A stretch of DNA of 64,000 nt from Apostichopus japonicus (GCF_037975245.1 NC_092565.1:20582999-20646998), one strand, 5' to 3'; shown: positions 35,384 to 49,804, counted from the first letter of the stretch. Made by a program: numbers and translations. The notes: generated by a model not told the origin, from the sequence alone.

Positions 35384-36650
35384 TTGCAGCCTACTATGGC
35401 CGTACTCATACTCATACTAATACTGATGTACATACTTATATTTCTGCTCATACTTATATACACACTCTTACTTATTCTCATACGAATAGGTATACTCATA
35501 CCTATACTCATTCCTATTCACATACTCTTACTTATTCTCATACTTATACTCATATTCATACCTTTACTAATACTCTTAATTATACTCATGCTTATACTCT
35601 TTTCATATTCACATACTCATACTTATACTCATACCTATACACATACTAATACTTATACTCACATTCATACCTATACTCATACTCTACTTATACTCATACT
35701 TATGCTCTTAATTCTACTCATACTAATGCTCATGCTGATGCTCATACTTATGCTCATAATGATGCTCAAACACATACTCATAATCATACTCATGTTCGTG
35801 CTCGTATTCCTGCTCGTGCTCGTGGCCGAGCTCGTGGTCACAGTCAAGGTCGTGCTCTGGATCGTGCTCATGCTCGAGTCCGTCACGGCGCTCGCTTCCG
35901 TACTTGTATCTGTACTGGTGGCCGTGCTGGAGATCATGCCCGTAGCAGTACTCGTCCTCGTGTCCGTCACGGTGCCATGCTCGGACTGGAACACATCTTC
36001 ATACATATTCATATTTCTGCTCATGCTTATATCAAGGGCGTAGGAACCGGGGGGGCTGGGGGGGCGCCAGCCCCCCCAGTGAAAAATGTGGAGGGGCGGA
36101 AGTATCATTCCGCCCCCCCGCTCCGCAAGTCAGAAAACCCCTTTTTCATTTCCAAATGAGAAAAAAATCTCATTTGAAGCACCAAATTACATCTAAGGCC
36201 AGGTGAAAATACAAAATTAAGTTTACAAAATGAAGTGGGTGTTGAAGTGTGCTATATTGCACCAAATTGCATCTGAGGCCACCTGGAAATGCAAAAAAAT
36301 CCAAAGGGGAGGGGGACACCCCCTCCCCTTAGACCCCTCCCCCAGGCCGGCCATCAGTCTTCAGCCCCCCCACTCAAAAGTACCTTCCTACGCCACTGCT
36401 TATAATCAAGTCCATACTCATAGATACGCTACACTTATATCATCCAGCAACAACAACAACAAAAACACAAATGTCAAAGGTGAATGATATATAGCTTTGT
36501 TTTTCACTTCGTAATCGATAATACAAATCGCATTGTATGTCTATTGTATTATAGCTAGAAGCATAGAATACTCATACACGTAAATATAACCACTATATCA
36601 TACTCATATCCATACTCCACATATACTCTACATATACTTTATATATATAT
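35384..36650. repeat. Degenerate (ACTCAT)n-type array, interrupted by a MITE
   Basis: From about 35390 to 36032 six-base units of the CATACTCATACT type run continuously. From about 35790 they shift to GC-richer GTGCTCGTGCTCGT units, then back to ATACAT-type. The same ATACTCATA units resume after the element at 36033-36398 and fade by about 36640. The array keeps one plus frame open for 219 codons (35384-36043) that is mostly Leu, Ile and Val. It has no features beyond the repeat. Confidence 0.88.
36033..36398 (-). mobile_element. hAT-type MITE, copy 2 (366 bp), inside the hexamer array
   Basis: Reverse-orientation copy of 28014-28377. Ends are CAAGGGCGTAGGAA at 36033 and CCTACGCCACTG ending at 36398. 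The flanks CTTATAT and CTTATAAT look like an 8-bp duplication with one A lost. The two copies differ by only a few substitutions and small indels, so both insertions are fairly recent. Confidence 0.9.
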
Positions 36651-38904
36651 ATATATATCAACCAGTTAAAACGTTAAAGCCAAAAACGGAACTTTATGAT
36701 ACAATTCTCAATTTTGTAATCATTGAAGCACATTGCCCAGTATATATGTTATCTGAACCAGACACGTTTCTGTATTTGTTCCAATAAATTGTCAAACCCC
36801 TCATATGTCTCCATTGATATCATACAAAGTTGGATGTATGAAACTAACTCATAAAACATATATATCATTATTAAGTTTTGGTTTTTGTATATATAGTTTG
36901 CAGTAAGTTTTGACCACCGAAATATGCACCGACATACCAGTTTTGCACATAATTTAGAAATCGCCACAAACTTCTGTGGTCGAGATGAATACCCCCCCCC
37001 ACCCCCACCTCCCCATCGCATCAACATGCTCTCGACAATTTCAAAAGAAGCATTTTACAAGTTCTTGTACATCACAGCCAGGCCTACAGCTTTACCACAA
37101 ATGAATACCACTTGATTTACTCTGATTCATTAAGTTCGTTGAACTAAGCTACTATAATTCTTTTAATTATCGAAACAAATATCGCTATCAATCTCTTAAT
37201 CCATTAATAAGAAAAACAAAGTTTACCAATCAGCTCTTCCCTGCCGCGATTTTCATCGCTTCGGTGTGTTTTCTGTCTCTGGTCACTTCAGGGATATTTG
37301 GAATTGATATTCTACTCTATCTTCTTCCAGATATTTTATTTTTCTTTTAGTTGGAATATGGACGGTCATATTTTCATATAGTATTACCTCTATAACATAA
37401 TACTCAATTGAATAGTAAGAAAATTGTTTGTATCCGCCTTCTGTTAAATGAAGATCATTCATACCTTTTGATTTGTCAAAATGATTCATAACCCGCAGGT
37501 TTTTTCCATTAGACCTTGAGTTATAACCGTAACTAAATCATAGATATTGCTTTCGTTCTTGTTCATCAAATCGTAGAAATGAATCTGTTTCTGATGAGGT
37601 ATAGAGAAAAAAAATTACAAGTTGTTATAGATAATCGACTGATGACCCGCTCACAAAGGAATAACGAAAATAATAACAAAAAAAGTTGATTTTTAAATTA
37701 ATGAAAACACAAATTGGTTTTCTTTGTCAATATGCCTCCGGTATTTCCTTGTGGTATACATAAGTCCATTAACTGCAAAATGAAGAAGCGCCTCCATTTA
37801 AAAATGATTGCGTTTTGAAGTTAATTATTCAAATCTGCAAAATTTTTATCAGATTGTATACTTTCAAGACGTTGCCAAACATCTTTATTACTATTTATCC
37901 AAATAATTAAACTACCGCTAGATTTAAATAACAGATGTTATGTGTTTACGATCATTCTGATAATTCTTACTAATCTGTTAAAGACGGATTAGTCCAATGC
38001 AGGATAATCCATAGTACATAGTCATATATAAGAAAACTAAAAAGAGGAATAAATCTATTGAGAACCGTGATTTTAACGTTCAACTCTCTGTATGATGGAC
38101 AGGTTAACTGGGAAGAAGAGGAATGACAACAGACCAGCATTAGAGTAAGCTCGGAGCATATATTAATGGAGCAAAATCACAGGTGAAGGTAATAGCTTTG
38201 GTACGCACCCTCCCCAGCTCCTTCCCCTTACCCACTACCACACTGATGAATAATCAAATAATAGAAGGTTCGTTATGTTTGTCCCGTTTATTGGATTCCT
38301 TCAATCAGATGTACTTTTCTGTGGTATACCCAGTACTACATACACATCAACGAGTAATTCTTAGCATAACGTAAAGTTAAAGCAAAACGTTACAAGGCAT
38401 TAGTAGAAAGTACAATACCATGTATTGACATCACCTAAAAGAAGATTATACTTAATTCATGATGACAATACATTAGTTGAGTTCTCTGATTTTTGTGTGA
38501 ATTTTTTGGGGGTTCAAATTTCACGCTTTGGTCAGTCTACTGACAACGGAAACCTTGGTGGTTTAGATTTTAGCGACTCCCCCTTTTCTTATATATCTGT
38601 GAGATTTGTACCATTTTCTTAAATCAAGCGTTTCAACTCGGTCATGTTTCATTTGTTTGTTTGTTCGATTGTTGTTTTGTTTGTCACTTTTCAGCGAGAA
38701 AACAATGAGAAAAGTACAAGGTTTGTTTTAGTTGCAACTCACCGGTCACAGGGGTAGAGCAGTCCAAATCATTGAGATTTCAACAACCTTTCATAAAAGC
38801 CTTCATTCTGGGCACATGCAATATTAACTAGAAACTGAGTAAAAGAAATTTAGACAATATGGACTTGGTGTTTAATGATGCTGCTTGCGAGGGTGTTTGT
38901 GAGT
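36651..38904. other. Intergenic; one unassigned minus frame
   Basis: The minus frame at 37283-37489, open further upstream to about 37537, encodes pieces such as NDLHLTEGGYKQFSYYS. It ends LEEDRVEYQFQISLK. It has coding-like composition, but neither its splice sites nor any family is clear. The rest is AT-rich with a C-rich run at 36992-37014. Confidence 0.3.
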
Positions 38905-39160
38905 TCGAGAAGTGGTTGTGATTACAATGATGTGAGTGTGAGGGTCAGTTTCACTGGTAAGCGTATTTTGATTGCAAATGTTACCGCAAGAGTGGAGGTG
39001 AGTGTCCGGTGGGAGGGGAGTGTTGATGTTGATTGTGAAGTCGCGAGGTGGTTGTGATTACAATGATGTGAGTGTGAGAGTCAGTTTCACGGGTAAGCGT
39101 ATGTTGATTGTAAATGTGTGGAGACGAGTGTCAGAGGGGGGGGTGAGGATGAGTGTGGGC
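38905..39160. repeat. Tandem duplication, 136-bp unit, two copies
   Basis: TGGTTGTGATTACAATGATG starts at 38913 and again at 39049. The downstream sequence (GAGTGTGAG, GTCAGTTTCAC, GGTAAGCGTAT) follows in both with few differences. Confidence 0.85.
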
Positions 39161-40096
39161 GCAAAATGACGATGATGGCGATTCTGGGAGAGAGAGAAAC
39201 GGTGATTGTTATTTCTGATTTTGAGGCAGTGGGATTAGGAGATATGATCAGGATCTAGGTAAAGGTGAGATTGATATTGAGGTGAACATTTTCACAAACT
39301 TTCCATCATCAATTTCGTCAATTGTCGTTAATTGTAGCTGATGTCAACATGTTACTGTCGCAAAATTGGACATGTGCAGAAGCACTTCAAAAAAAGCATA
39401 ATTTCATGACTTGAACTTGACTAATCAAGTTATACAGAATAATTACAATAGCATGGATTTTTAGGGTCAAACAGCTTGGAAAATCCTATAAACATCAACC
39501 GCGGCACAAAAGCCTGCTTTCATTTAACCTATAGGTAATTCTGTATAGGCCATGCATACGAAGACTAAACTTTTGTATACACATTATTTCTCTGGCCTTG
39601 CATCATTGTAACACCGCTAGATACAATAATAAACCAATGTTCTCGTCATCAGCTTTAATTCCAGAGCAATATATTTTGAATTAAATTGAATCGAGAACAT
39701 TTTTAATACATACATTTGATTGTCTTATGCTGTATAAAGCTGGGGGTGTTTCGTCGTGTCTTTTTCATTTGGTTATATAAACCAAGGTAATGCGAAGCAA
39801 GTCTTTGAAATTGCGGCAAGATTTTTTACAATCATGCTGAAACTACAACCACACACAAAACCCGTACATTTCTAATTAATTAACTAAAATTTCCAGGAAA
39901 TCGGATTAAATCCTATCACAATTCACCTCTTACTTTAAAGGTGAATAGACTATTTGAACGTTTATACGATTTATATTTTTCAAGAAACAAAAAATATCGT
40001 GAGAAAATCAGAAGGCGGTACAGACAAATAGTCAGCAGCTAGGCAAATCTATCAGTTTATTTATTATAAGCATGCAGTGGTATGATATGTAGGTAC
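39161..40096. other. Intergenic, no gene seen
   Basis: AT-rich; no frame or repeat supported. Confidence 0.4.
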
Positions 40097-40136
40097 AAAT
40101 ATAATAATAACAATAATAATCATAATCATAATAATA

Positions 40137-40177
<41 letters not shown>

Positions 40178-40184
40178 TAATAAT

Positions 40185-40224
<40 letters not shown>

Positions 40225-40370
40225 TTAATAATAATAATAATAATAATAATTATAATAATAATAATATAATAATAATAATAATAATAATAATATACTACTA
40301 CTCTATTACTACTACTACTACTACAACTACTACTACTACTAATAATAATAATGATGATAATAATAACAAT
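40097..40370. repeat. (AAT)n then (CTA)n microsatellite
   Basis: About 200 bases of AAT units, then about 50 of CTA, then AAT again. The two motifs alternate along the array. Confidence 0.95.
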
Positions 40371-40473
40371 ATTTTTTTTATTTTTTTATTTGCATCCATC
40401 TCTTCTGCACAACATATTAAGTTGAAAAGAAAGAAAAAGTTCGCTTCATGACACCAAAAGGACATTTCCTTTA

Positions 40474-40935
40474 TCAATAATGCAAAGAATCTCTTAGCAG
40501 TTTAATTTCTTTGTGCTTTTTGTTATTGATAAGTATATACATTTCAACACTCAAGAAAAATGAAAGCTTATGCTTGAAAATATCATAACTTGGAACGCTT
40601 TTGTTAATTCTGCAAAGGTAAATATAATATTTGGCATAAAACATTGTCAGGCTATACCATTTCATTTTGTTCTCGTAATCATAACCAAAACACACGTGTT
40701 CGTACTCAACTTCAACTTTTGAATTAAAGATTTCAAGATATATTTTGTTCCAACTATCTCCAACTGCGCTACAGCGCCAGTAAAGGTGGTCTAAAGTTTC
40801 AGTAGACTCGCCACAAAAACTGCAACTTCGGTCGTCAATAATGTTAATTTAACTAAGAAAACTATTTGTAGTAATGATACGATGGATAAACTTGTACTGA
40901 AAGCTTCTTAATTTAGTATCTAATAATAATAATAA
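40474..40935 (-). pseudogene. LINE-type retrotransposon remnant, C-terminal end of the reverse transcriptase protein
   Basis: Read on the minus strand, the frame gives KLRSFQYKFIHRIITTNSFL, a stop, then INIIDDRSCSFCGESTETL and DHLYWRCSAVGDSWN. It continues to a stop at 40474. The C-x2-C-x8-H-x4-C knuckle after an L-R-x-x-Q-Y-K-x-x-H-R-I block is the usual ending of non-LTR retrotransposon proteins of the L1/Tx1 and CR1-like groups. The in-frame TAA (about 40848), missing RT core and a (TTA)n insertion at the 5' edge (40921-40940) show a 5'-truncated dead copy. Placement to a clade is inference. Confidence 0.75.
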
Positions 40936-42366
40936 TAATACATTTGATAAATGGAGGAATGAAGGCTTCAGTACAAATACATCTATAGGGTCAGGTATGA
41001 AGGCTTTTTAAGTTTACATGTGATTAAGAAATGTTTATAGGTAATTCCTATTGTCACTCCCATCACACCCATCGCCCCCCCCCCAAAATCCTCTACATTG
41101 CTTAAATAACTAATTTTACCCTCCAAGTTGAACAATGATAAAAGGGTTGAGCGTCCAGAAAGGTATACACAGTTTTTTCGAAAATGTATCAATTTCTCAC
41201 CATTTTAGCCAACACGTCTTTGTTTTTGCAAATTGTTCATAATTTTCCTTCATTCTGGGTTCCCTTTAAGCATGATAGATCAACTGATGATGAATTTTGT
41301 CGTAAATAGCGTCTGTATTTTTTATTGTTTATATGTATGTTTATTAATATGTATAATTATGTATATTGCTTATATTCATAAATGTTTTGTACAATTAAAT
41401 TGTCAATAATCTCAAAGAAAAGTATACGGACGATCTTTAATGAGTATTTATCTTCAAGATAGCACTTTTTGTACCTCCGCCACAAACTATAGAGTCGATC
41501 TCTTTGATGAAAGAATTTTTTGGCAGTGATTGCAAAAAAAAAAAAAAAGATATTGAAGATGGAACATAAGGGGCCAGTATTTTGACTTTAATTGTTAATA
41601 TATTTTCCAGAAATACTGGTGAACCTTAACTGAATTTCATCCACAACATTGATATACTTCTTCATAAACATCTACGAGGTAATGGATGTTTTGTAATGCT
41701 TCGACAACTTTACCCCAAAAGTAAATAAATAAATACCTGCAATAAAAGAGATAAAGAATAACACCGCGCAAGAAATTCATGATTAGTTTTAAACATTTAC
41801 TCAATAACTTACTGAAGTGTTGGGGTATACATTTTCAAACCGTTGATTCCCTTTCTTTTTCAATATCATAGCAATAATGATGGTGAACGTTGACAGAGAG
41901 ATAATTTATGTATTTCTTTTTTGTGGTTGTATCTTTCCATATATCGAACCTTTCATTTATTTTTGCCTGTTGCTGGCCCTTTGCAATTTCACCATTGTCT
42001 ACGATCACAATATTAGCTTCAAGGCTAAATATTCTTATGTAGAACGACAGTGAAAAACAATATGATTTTCTTGGAACGTGCAGGGAGGGCATTTATGTTA
42101 TCTGTGAATCCTTCATTTACTTTTCAAGGACAAAACTGCACAAAAATAATCAAGTTTTAAACGGCTTTCGATGCAGATAATGGTTGAAGGACTAGGAAAA
42201 TAGAGAATAAAGACCACATGCATGTTATTTTATGGCTTGTAGACCGTCGCAATATTAACCCGTATGCATTCACCATTATTGCTAATTTAAGGATTAAAAA
42301 AACGAAATCGCTTGAGATGGATTCAATTTCTATTTCTGTTTCTTTTCACTTTTATTATTGTCTTAC
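40936..42366. other. Intergenic, no gene seen
   Basis: The left part up to about 41000 may be further LINE remnant (minus-frame VFVLKPSFLHLSN). The rest is AT-rich with an A run at 41537-41551. Confidence 0.35.
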
Positions 42367-42684
42367 TTGGTCTATAAAACAAAGTGAGCTTTTTACATTG
42401 GTAGTGGCTTCTGCTTCGATGACCGTCCCTACCATTATGGTGCTGTCCTCTGTGGTGATTTCTTCGACCGAGTTGGTATCCTCCTTGGCCGGCATTGGTC
42501 TTCGCATGCTTCTATAACTTCTATAACTATATATCCCTACCATTACGATGGTGTTCTCGGTGATTACATCAATCACAGAGTTAGTCTTGTCGTTGGTAGT
42601 GGTCATAATTTCGATGACCGTCTCTACCACTGTAGTGTTGTCCTCTGTGGTGCTTTCTTCCAGCGAGTCGGTCCCGATCTCGCA
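42367..42684 (-). CDS. Candidate internal exon encoding a Thr/Glu-rich repeat
   Basis: The minus-strand stretch is bounded by an acceptor (CTTCTAATCACTCAG) and a donor (CAA|GTAAGA), and is 106 codons open in phase 0 at both ends. It encodes about three related units, best seen as SLEESTTEDNTTVVETVIE, SVIDVITENTIVMVG and SVEEITTEDSTIMVGTVIE. The middle unit is interrupted by a Tyr/Ser/Arg stretch. Thr/Glu repeats of this kind occur in mucin-like or extracellular stalk proteins, but low-complexity repeats can also be open by chance. No neighbouring exon was found. Confidence 0.35.
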
Positions 42685-42827
42685 CTGAGTGATTAGAAGT
42701 CAAACAGCCTTTCTTTGGTTTTGAGCTGTTTTATTTCCAATCACTCCATTAATTTAAGTTTTGTATCTCACTCCAGGTCCAGCCTTTCTCTAAATGCAAC
42801 ATAGTTGTTTAACAGTTCCTTCCGTTA

Positions 42828-43669
<842 letters not shown>

Positions 43670-43890
43670 ATGAACCAACGAACGAAGAAACGAACGAAGG
43701 AACGAACGAACGAATTATGAATAAATGGATAGTTGAATGAGTGAATGCATTCATGAATGAATGAATGAATGGATGGATGAATGAATGAATGGACGGATGA
43801 ATGAATCAATGAGTCAATGAATGGAAGGATGGATTAATGAAGCAATGAATGGATGGGTGAATGAATGAGTCAACGAATGAATGAATGGCT
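43670..43890. repeat. Tetranucleotide array GAAC then GAAT
   Basis: GAACGAACGAAG units turn into (GAAT)n with many single-base variants such as GGATGGAT. Confidence 0.9.
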
Positions 43891-45472
43891 TTTGGTCCAA
43901 ACGAAGTAACTTTGTAACTAACCTAACTAATGATTGAATAACGGGCATTTTAAATGTTCACATGTTGTCAACAACCTCTATAAATTATGAGAGACGAGAC
44001 ACATATTAAAGGCTTCCAGGCTAAATTGATGGAACTTTATATGTCACATTTATAGAAAATCATTAATATTTAGCTCTTTACAAATAGCTACGTTTTAGTT
44101 GGGTTGCAACTTATTGTGAAATGCGCCGCGACATATATTATTCACGTATTATATATTCAAACTACCCCTCAATCTAACTTATATTTCTCTTTGCTTACGA
44201 TCATTTATCTTCCATAATTCACGAGTTACTAACCGTTAAAGCTAACACGATTCTCTTTTTGTGTCCCACACATATATCGTGCACCCATTATGAAATATCT
44301 CAGTATTGGCTCACAAATAGGATAGCAAGTCAAATATAATGTTCACTCATATTCAAATGTTACCGAAGCAGTTGTGGCCAGTCTCGTTTGGGTTTAATCT
44401 AACCCTTCGGACTATCTTGAAAAATTTGGGGTTGGAGGAGAGTGGGGGTGGGTGGGGAGGGGGTGGGAGGTGTGCGAACCTCCGGAAAAATTACAATTGA
44501 ACAAATATTGTACTGCTTAGCATGCTTAATTTGCTTGCAGTAGGCTACTGATGATAAAATTCGATGTCAAACGTATGTTCGCCACACTATCTATACATAT
44601 GATGTCTATAGATGCAACGTAATCATGAATGTCGCCCTCTACTAGGGACCATCAGATTTAGAATCTCCATAACTGTGAAATTATCGTAAAATGATTCTGT
44701 GCGTTTCGAAAATGGAAATACTTAAAAATATTCATTTTCAAACAATGGAACTTCGTTTAAGCTGCTTATCGGACAAAAAATGAGAAGGTTTCAACCAATC
44801 TAATCTTGCCAAAAACTTTTTCATTTATTGAAGAAATTAATGATCGAAAAATATCCAAAAAATTATCCGCTGAAGACAGATTTCATTCATGTATTCTGTT
44901 ACAAAGTGCCTCTTGATTTAAACAAGCCAATGAGAGACCGCATTGTAATACATATCTCCTTGCTCGGAAAACAGCCGATCGTCGATGCGGCAGTTGCAGA
45001 GTGACAATAGTAATAAGTGTGCAAACCCTAGCCTATATGGTCACGTATATAATACTACACTTGGTATCACAGACTTTCGATCATGTTCACAATGTCTCCC
45101 TGACTAGGCATATATAATAGCGTAACCTTATCAGATCTAGGTCTATGACTAGGCTACTAACGTTAAATTAAGACCTAGGCTTCTATACCTCTAGTACTAG
45201 TACGCCTACCAACTGACGTCCGATGAAGCTGATCGAAATAACACTGACTCACCATTTTAATTTGTATATTCAATTCAGCATAATCTCGCTTCTGAAGTCC
45301 TATGATATGAAACTAGTTGTCCGGTGATAAAACCTAACACAGAGGACGGGTCGAAGACAGCATGCCGGCATGCAACAGGATTAGCGTGTACTATATGCAG
45401 TATGCATACCTTACTAGTACGGAATACTACTTAGAGGGCTAAATAAATACAGGCCGTGAGGCCGTTACTTTA
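43891..45472. other. Intergenic, one G-rich tract
   Basis: GTGGGGGTGGGTGGGGAGGG (44442-44461) with further G runs to 44471 can form a quadruplex. The block at about 44210-44285 resembles 29190-29265. No gene supported. Confidence 0.4.
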
Positions 45473-45569
45473 GACCACGAATGTGGGAGAAACCGGCAAG
45501 GGCCTATGGATTACATTATCATGTCGGGTGGCTTCCAATTCAACATTTTAACTCAAAGTTGGAATCTGA
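45473..45569 (-). repeat. SINE 3' core, copy 3 (minus strand)
   Basis: Reverse complement of the core at 3045 and 27240, more diverged (for example GGCCCTTGCCGGTTTCTCCC). Upstream bases GATTCCAACTTTGAG also match the 27240 copy, so the homology extends past the core. Confidence 0.7.
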
Positions 45570-46129
45570 AACTAAAACTTGAAATATCATGCATGTGTTA
45601 CAACGATGACACCCTCGTGGCTTAGTTTTGCGTATTCATTACTAAACTCACATCTAGGCGTGGTCTATAGCTCTTATAAAAAAATTCCTGTGAACATCGT
45701 ACCGTTTTTACGCCGTCATTTTTAGTCATTAAATGACACGAGTCATCCACAAAACAACACCGGTGGTACATTGAAACATAAAGAAAAAACACATCAAACA
45801 TTATCTTATGTGTTTTATTTTTCAGTACGCATATAATCACTTTAAAGGTACATATAGTACACTATATTCTATGTTGTTGTTCTTCTGAACTCTATATATC
45901 TGAAGTACCGTTTTCGTTAAAGGGTGTGAAGACTCGCGCAAAAAGAAACGTCTAATGCCGGTAATCTGACCTAGTTTCGAATGAGGTGTAACAGAACTGT
46001 TAGACACCACCATTGATCGCAGAAAATACACACACACAGCTTGCTACCATCGGTAATTAGACACTTGTGTATAGTCAGTACATACAGCTGCGGTCAATAC
46101 CCACAGCACTGTGTACAAACAATACAGCG
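45570..46129. other. Intergenic, possible promoter at the right edge
   Basis: Would hold the promoter and 5' UTR if the 46130 exon is real; no TATA box is evident. Confidence 0.25.
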
Positions 46130-46162
46130 ATGGACATCTCAGGTCCAGCTAAAGATAACAAG
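46130..46162 (+). CDS. Candidate short first coding exon
   Basis: ATG in strong context (GCGATGG) opens 11 codons, MDISGPAKDNK, that end at a donor, AAG|GTATCA. The ORF otherwise reads on into unlikely sequence. The call depends wholly on start and donor quality; no second exon is identified. Confidence 0.22.
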
Positions 46163-47926
46163 GTATCACGTTTCATTGTACTGTACTGTCTGCATTTTGT
46201 AGCGACACGAACAAAACGTCACTTGCAAGCAACGGAAAGTTTAACTTTTTTCAGATGGCCGCACGCGGTTTGGGGCGAGTCTTCAATGCCTTTAACTCAT
46301 AACTCATTGCATTGATAAGTGTAGGATGGATGGCATCAGAAAGGACAAGTATCACTTCAAGTTAGTCAAAAATGAATGTCAACTCTTTCCTAATTTGATT
46401 TCGGTGACGGTATAAGAAAACAGGGCGAAAGAAACGGTCAATTTTCAACGCGAGCGAACCTTTTAGATATAACTAATTGACTTATACCCATTTTACAAGG
46501 TTCACGAAGGCTGTATGCCTCGCTCCAGAAGACGTGTAATCTTATACCCGGATAACGGGAGGAAGAGAGAGAAAAAGAGGGGAAATTGAGCAAAAACTCA
46601 AAGAAGGAGAAGAGAAAAAGACAAGCTCTCGTTAAGTACTTAACCGTAATACGAATATATGTAGTCGCTTGCAGCAGGACCTAAAATGGGTTAAGTATAT
46701 TATGCTCACACAAGTAAATGAATGCTTGGTATTCGGACGTTAGCAAAACCCGGAATTCAATTTAATTTACTATAGGGAAGTTGAAAAGATCGGTCGAGAA
46801 CATGTGAATCTTGATAAAGAAAATTAAGAAACAATTCTAAGGTGTCCCCTAAGTTCACAACATCAAAATTCGTGTTGCTTCAAAAACTCTTGGACATTTG
46901 ACAATACTGCAGCATCAACGCAAAACTTCACATCGTATGTAACTGACACAATAATTCGATTTATTAACCTTCTTTTGGTGACTTTTGGAGAATTAAGGGA
47001 CTGCCGGCGTTTAGTTATAAAACAGCGTTTGTTATGTTGCAGATCGCAAAAGAAACAAGTTTTATTCAGTGAGTCTTATAGTCTTATATGTTGCATTTTC
47101 AATATAACTATTTATGTCTACTCTATACTTTCTAGCTAATAAAAGAATAAATAAATCAATGTTGGATATCGTAGGCCAATGAATGAAATAGGCCGATTAT
47201 CTGGTTTAGCAGTCAACGAGTAAGCTGTACCTCTTCAAGCACGGGCGGTCGAAGAGGGTTCAATAGGGAATAGGGGTGGGGGGGGGGTGTATACGTCACA
47301 GGACAGTGGAATATGTGACTTTGAAGTTAGGGGGCACGCTAGTTACCTCAACATTTTTCGACAAGTTCGATCAATTTATGGAGAGTGGTACTTTTGAGGT
47401 ACCATATTGGAATGATATTGCACGTGTTCAGTAATATTCATAATTCATGTTATAGTTATACATTAAAACAAAAATTAATTCATGATGGTAAAGTTACTGC
47501 AATTTTTATGGTTACACGATACAAATAACTGTTATGATGGGAGGGAGGGGGGGGGGTGTAGATAATTGCTAATTTATAAATTTGTTGGCAGAAAAACTAA
47601 CTTCTCAAAAGGTAGGTTCAGGACCAACAATTTACGCGATACATCCGGAAATTGGGGGGGGGGGGGTGGGTTGGAAGAGACAGAGAGCGTCAGGAAGCCT
47701 TACACTGGGTAACAAGTGTAGCAGCACATCGAACCTCGAATCATTCGATTTCTTAAACATGTTAATTCCTTGAGGAGAATTACGGAGCGAGTATTTTATT
47801 GACGTTTAAATCGACATGTCATTCTCCATATTATACGTTTAAAGTTACCACAGAGTGTCAGTTGGATCACATTATGGATTAACAAACTATAATATGATTG
47901 AGTCACCGATGGTCAAACAGTAGCAT
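46163..47926. other. Intergenic, G runs, no gene supported
   Basis: Purine-rich stretch 46555-46625 and G runs at 47277-47288, 47548-47557 and 47655-47666. AAAG|GTAGGT at about 47611 has no clear exon. Confidence 0.35.
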
Positions 47927-47927
47927 G

Positions 47928-47980
<53 letters not shown>

Positions 47981-47982
47981 CA
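47927..47982. repeat. A15 run then (TA)n
   Basis: Fifteen A followed by TA repeats with one C interruption. Confidence 0.9.
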
Positions 47983-48892
47983 CATTACGCATTGGTTGTT
48001 GTGATTTGTGACGTCATAAAAGGATTCCATAATTTGATTTTGACAGCCGTTCAATCCCATTTCCGATGAGGGATAACGGTGTTGGCATTTGTTATTGTAA
48101 ACTTGTCATGAGTTTAATCTAGGCTTCCGCAGTAATCACATAGAGACTTTACCACCATCCGTCGAGAAGAATCGCCGCAAATGGCGAGCTATATCGGCCT
48201 GTGTACTATATACACTACGACATTTACACAAATGCGAAATATGCGGCACGGTACAAAAATTCCAACTTCAACAGTACCGCGGGATAAAGGGTTGATTAAA
48301 TGGTGTTTGAATGCGAACCATCTTTTCCTGTAAACAATCCGTCGTTGAATTTACAAAGAAGAATGTTAGTTTACACTATTCGTGCTATAACCTCATTGGA
48401 ATTTGAGACTTAAATCTTCATCACACAAAGGTCTCCGTCTCATCCTTCTCCTCCTCGATGAATCAGCTCGTCGAAAGACTGCAAAAGAATCAAAGTAATG
48501 ACGCAAAAGTCATTCAAAAACTGTCCTAGAAACTATTTAGTTGTATAAGACTCGGCCGATTTATCGAGTCTTTATTGAAACCTTGGATGAACGACACTAT
48601 ATCACGTCATTTGATAGGCATAACGTTATTTTTCTCCCAAACTAGATTTCTTTCTCCATCCTCTCTGTCGCTCTTTCTCTCGCTCTTTCTCTACCTCTCT
48701 CTGGGTGGATTTAATCCTTTTGATGGGGGAATATCATGGTACAAAAGAAGGCAGCCGTCACGGATAAATAAATATATAAATCATCCACGGAGGTATCATG
48801 GATGAAATCAATACTGATTTATATCAGCCATTATAAAGTCTGCACTAGTTATACAAGCAGGTTAGCACTGAGACGACCGGTGGGGACATATC
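47983..48892. other. Intergenic, no gene seen
   Basis: Includes a pyrimidine-rich stretch at 48648-48708 (CTCTTTCTCTCG-type). Nothing else. Confidence 0.4.
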
Positions 48893-48903
48893 TTATATAT
48901 ATA

Positions 48904-48971
<68 letters not shown>
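48893..48971. repeat. (TA)n microsatellite next to the GATA array
   Basis: About 78 bases of TA with one TT break, ending 13 bases before the GATA repeats. Confidence 0.95.
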
Positions 48972-48972
<1 letters not shown>

Positions 48973-48983
48973 GTACACACATG

Positions 48984-49804
<821 letters not shown>

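Noticed and set aside
35384-36043. 219-residue hydrophobic protein, possibly membrane-bound
   Set aside because: Leu/Ile/Val-rich only because the hexanucleotide array reads so. The C-terminal end runs into the MITE.
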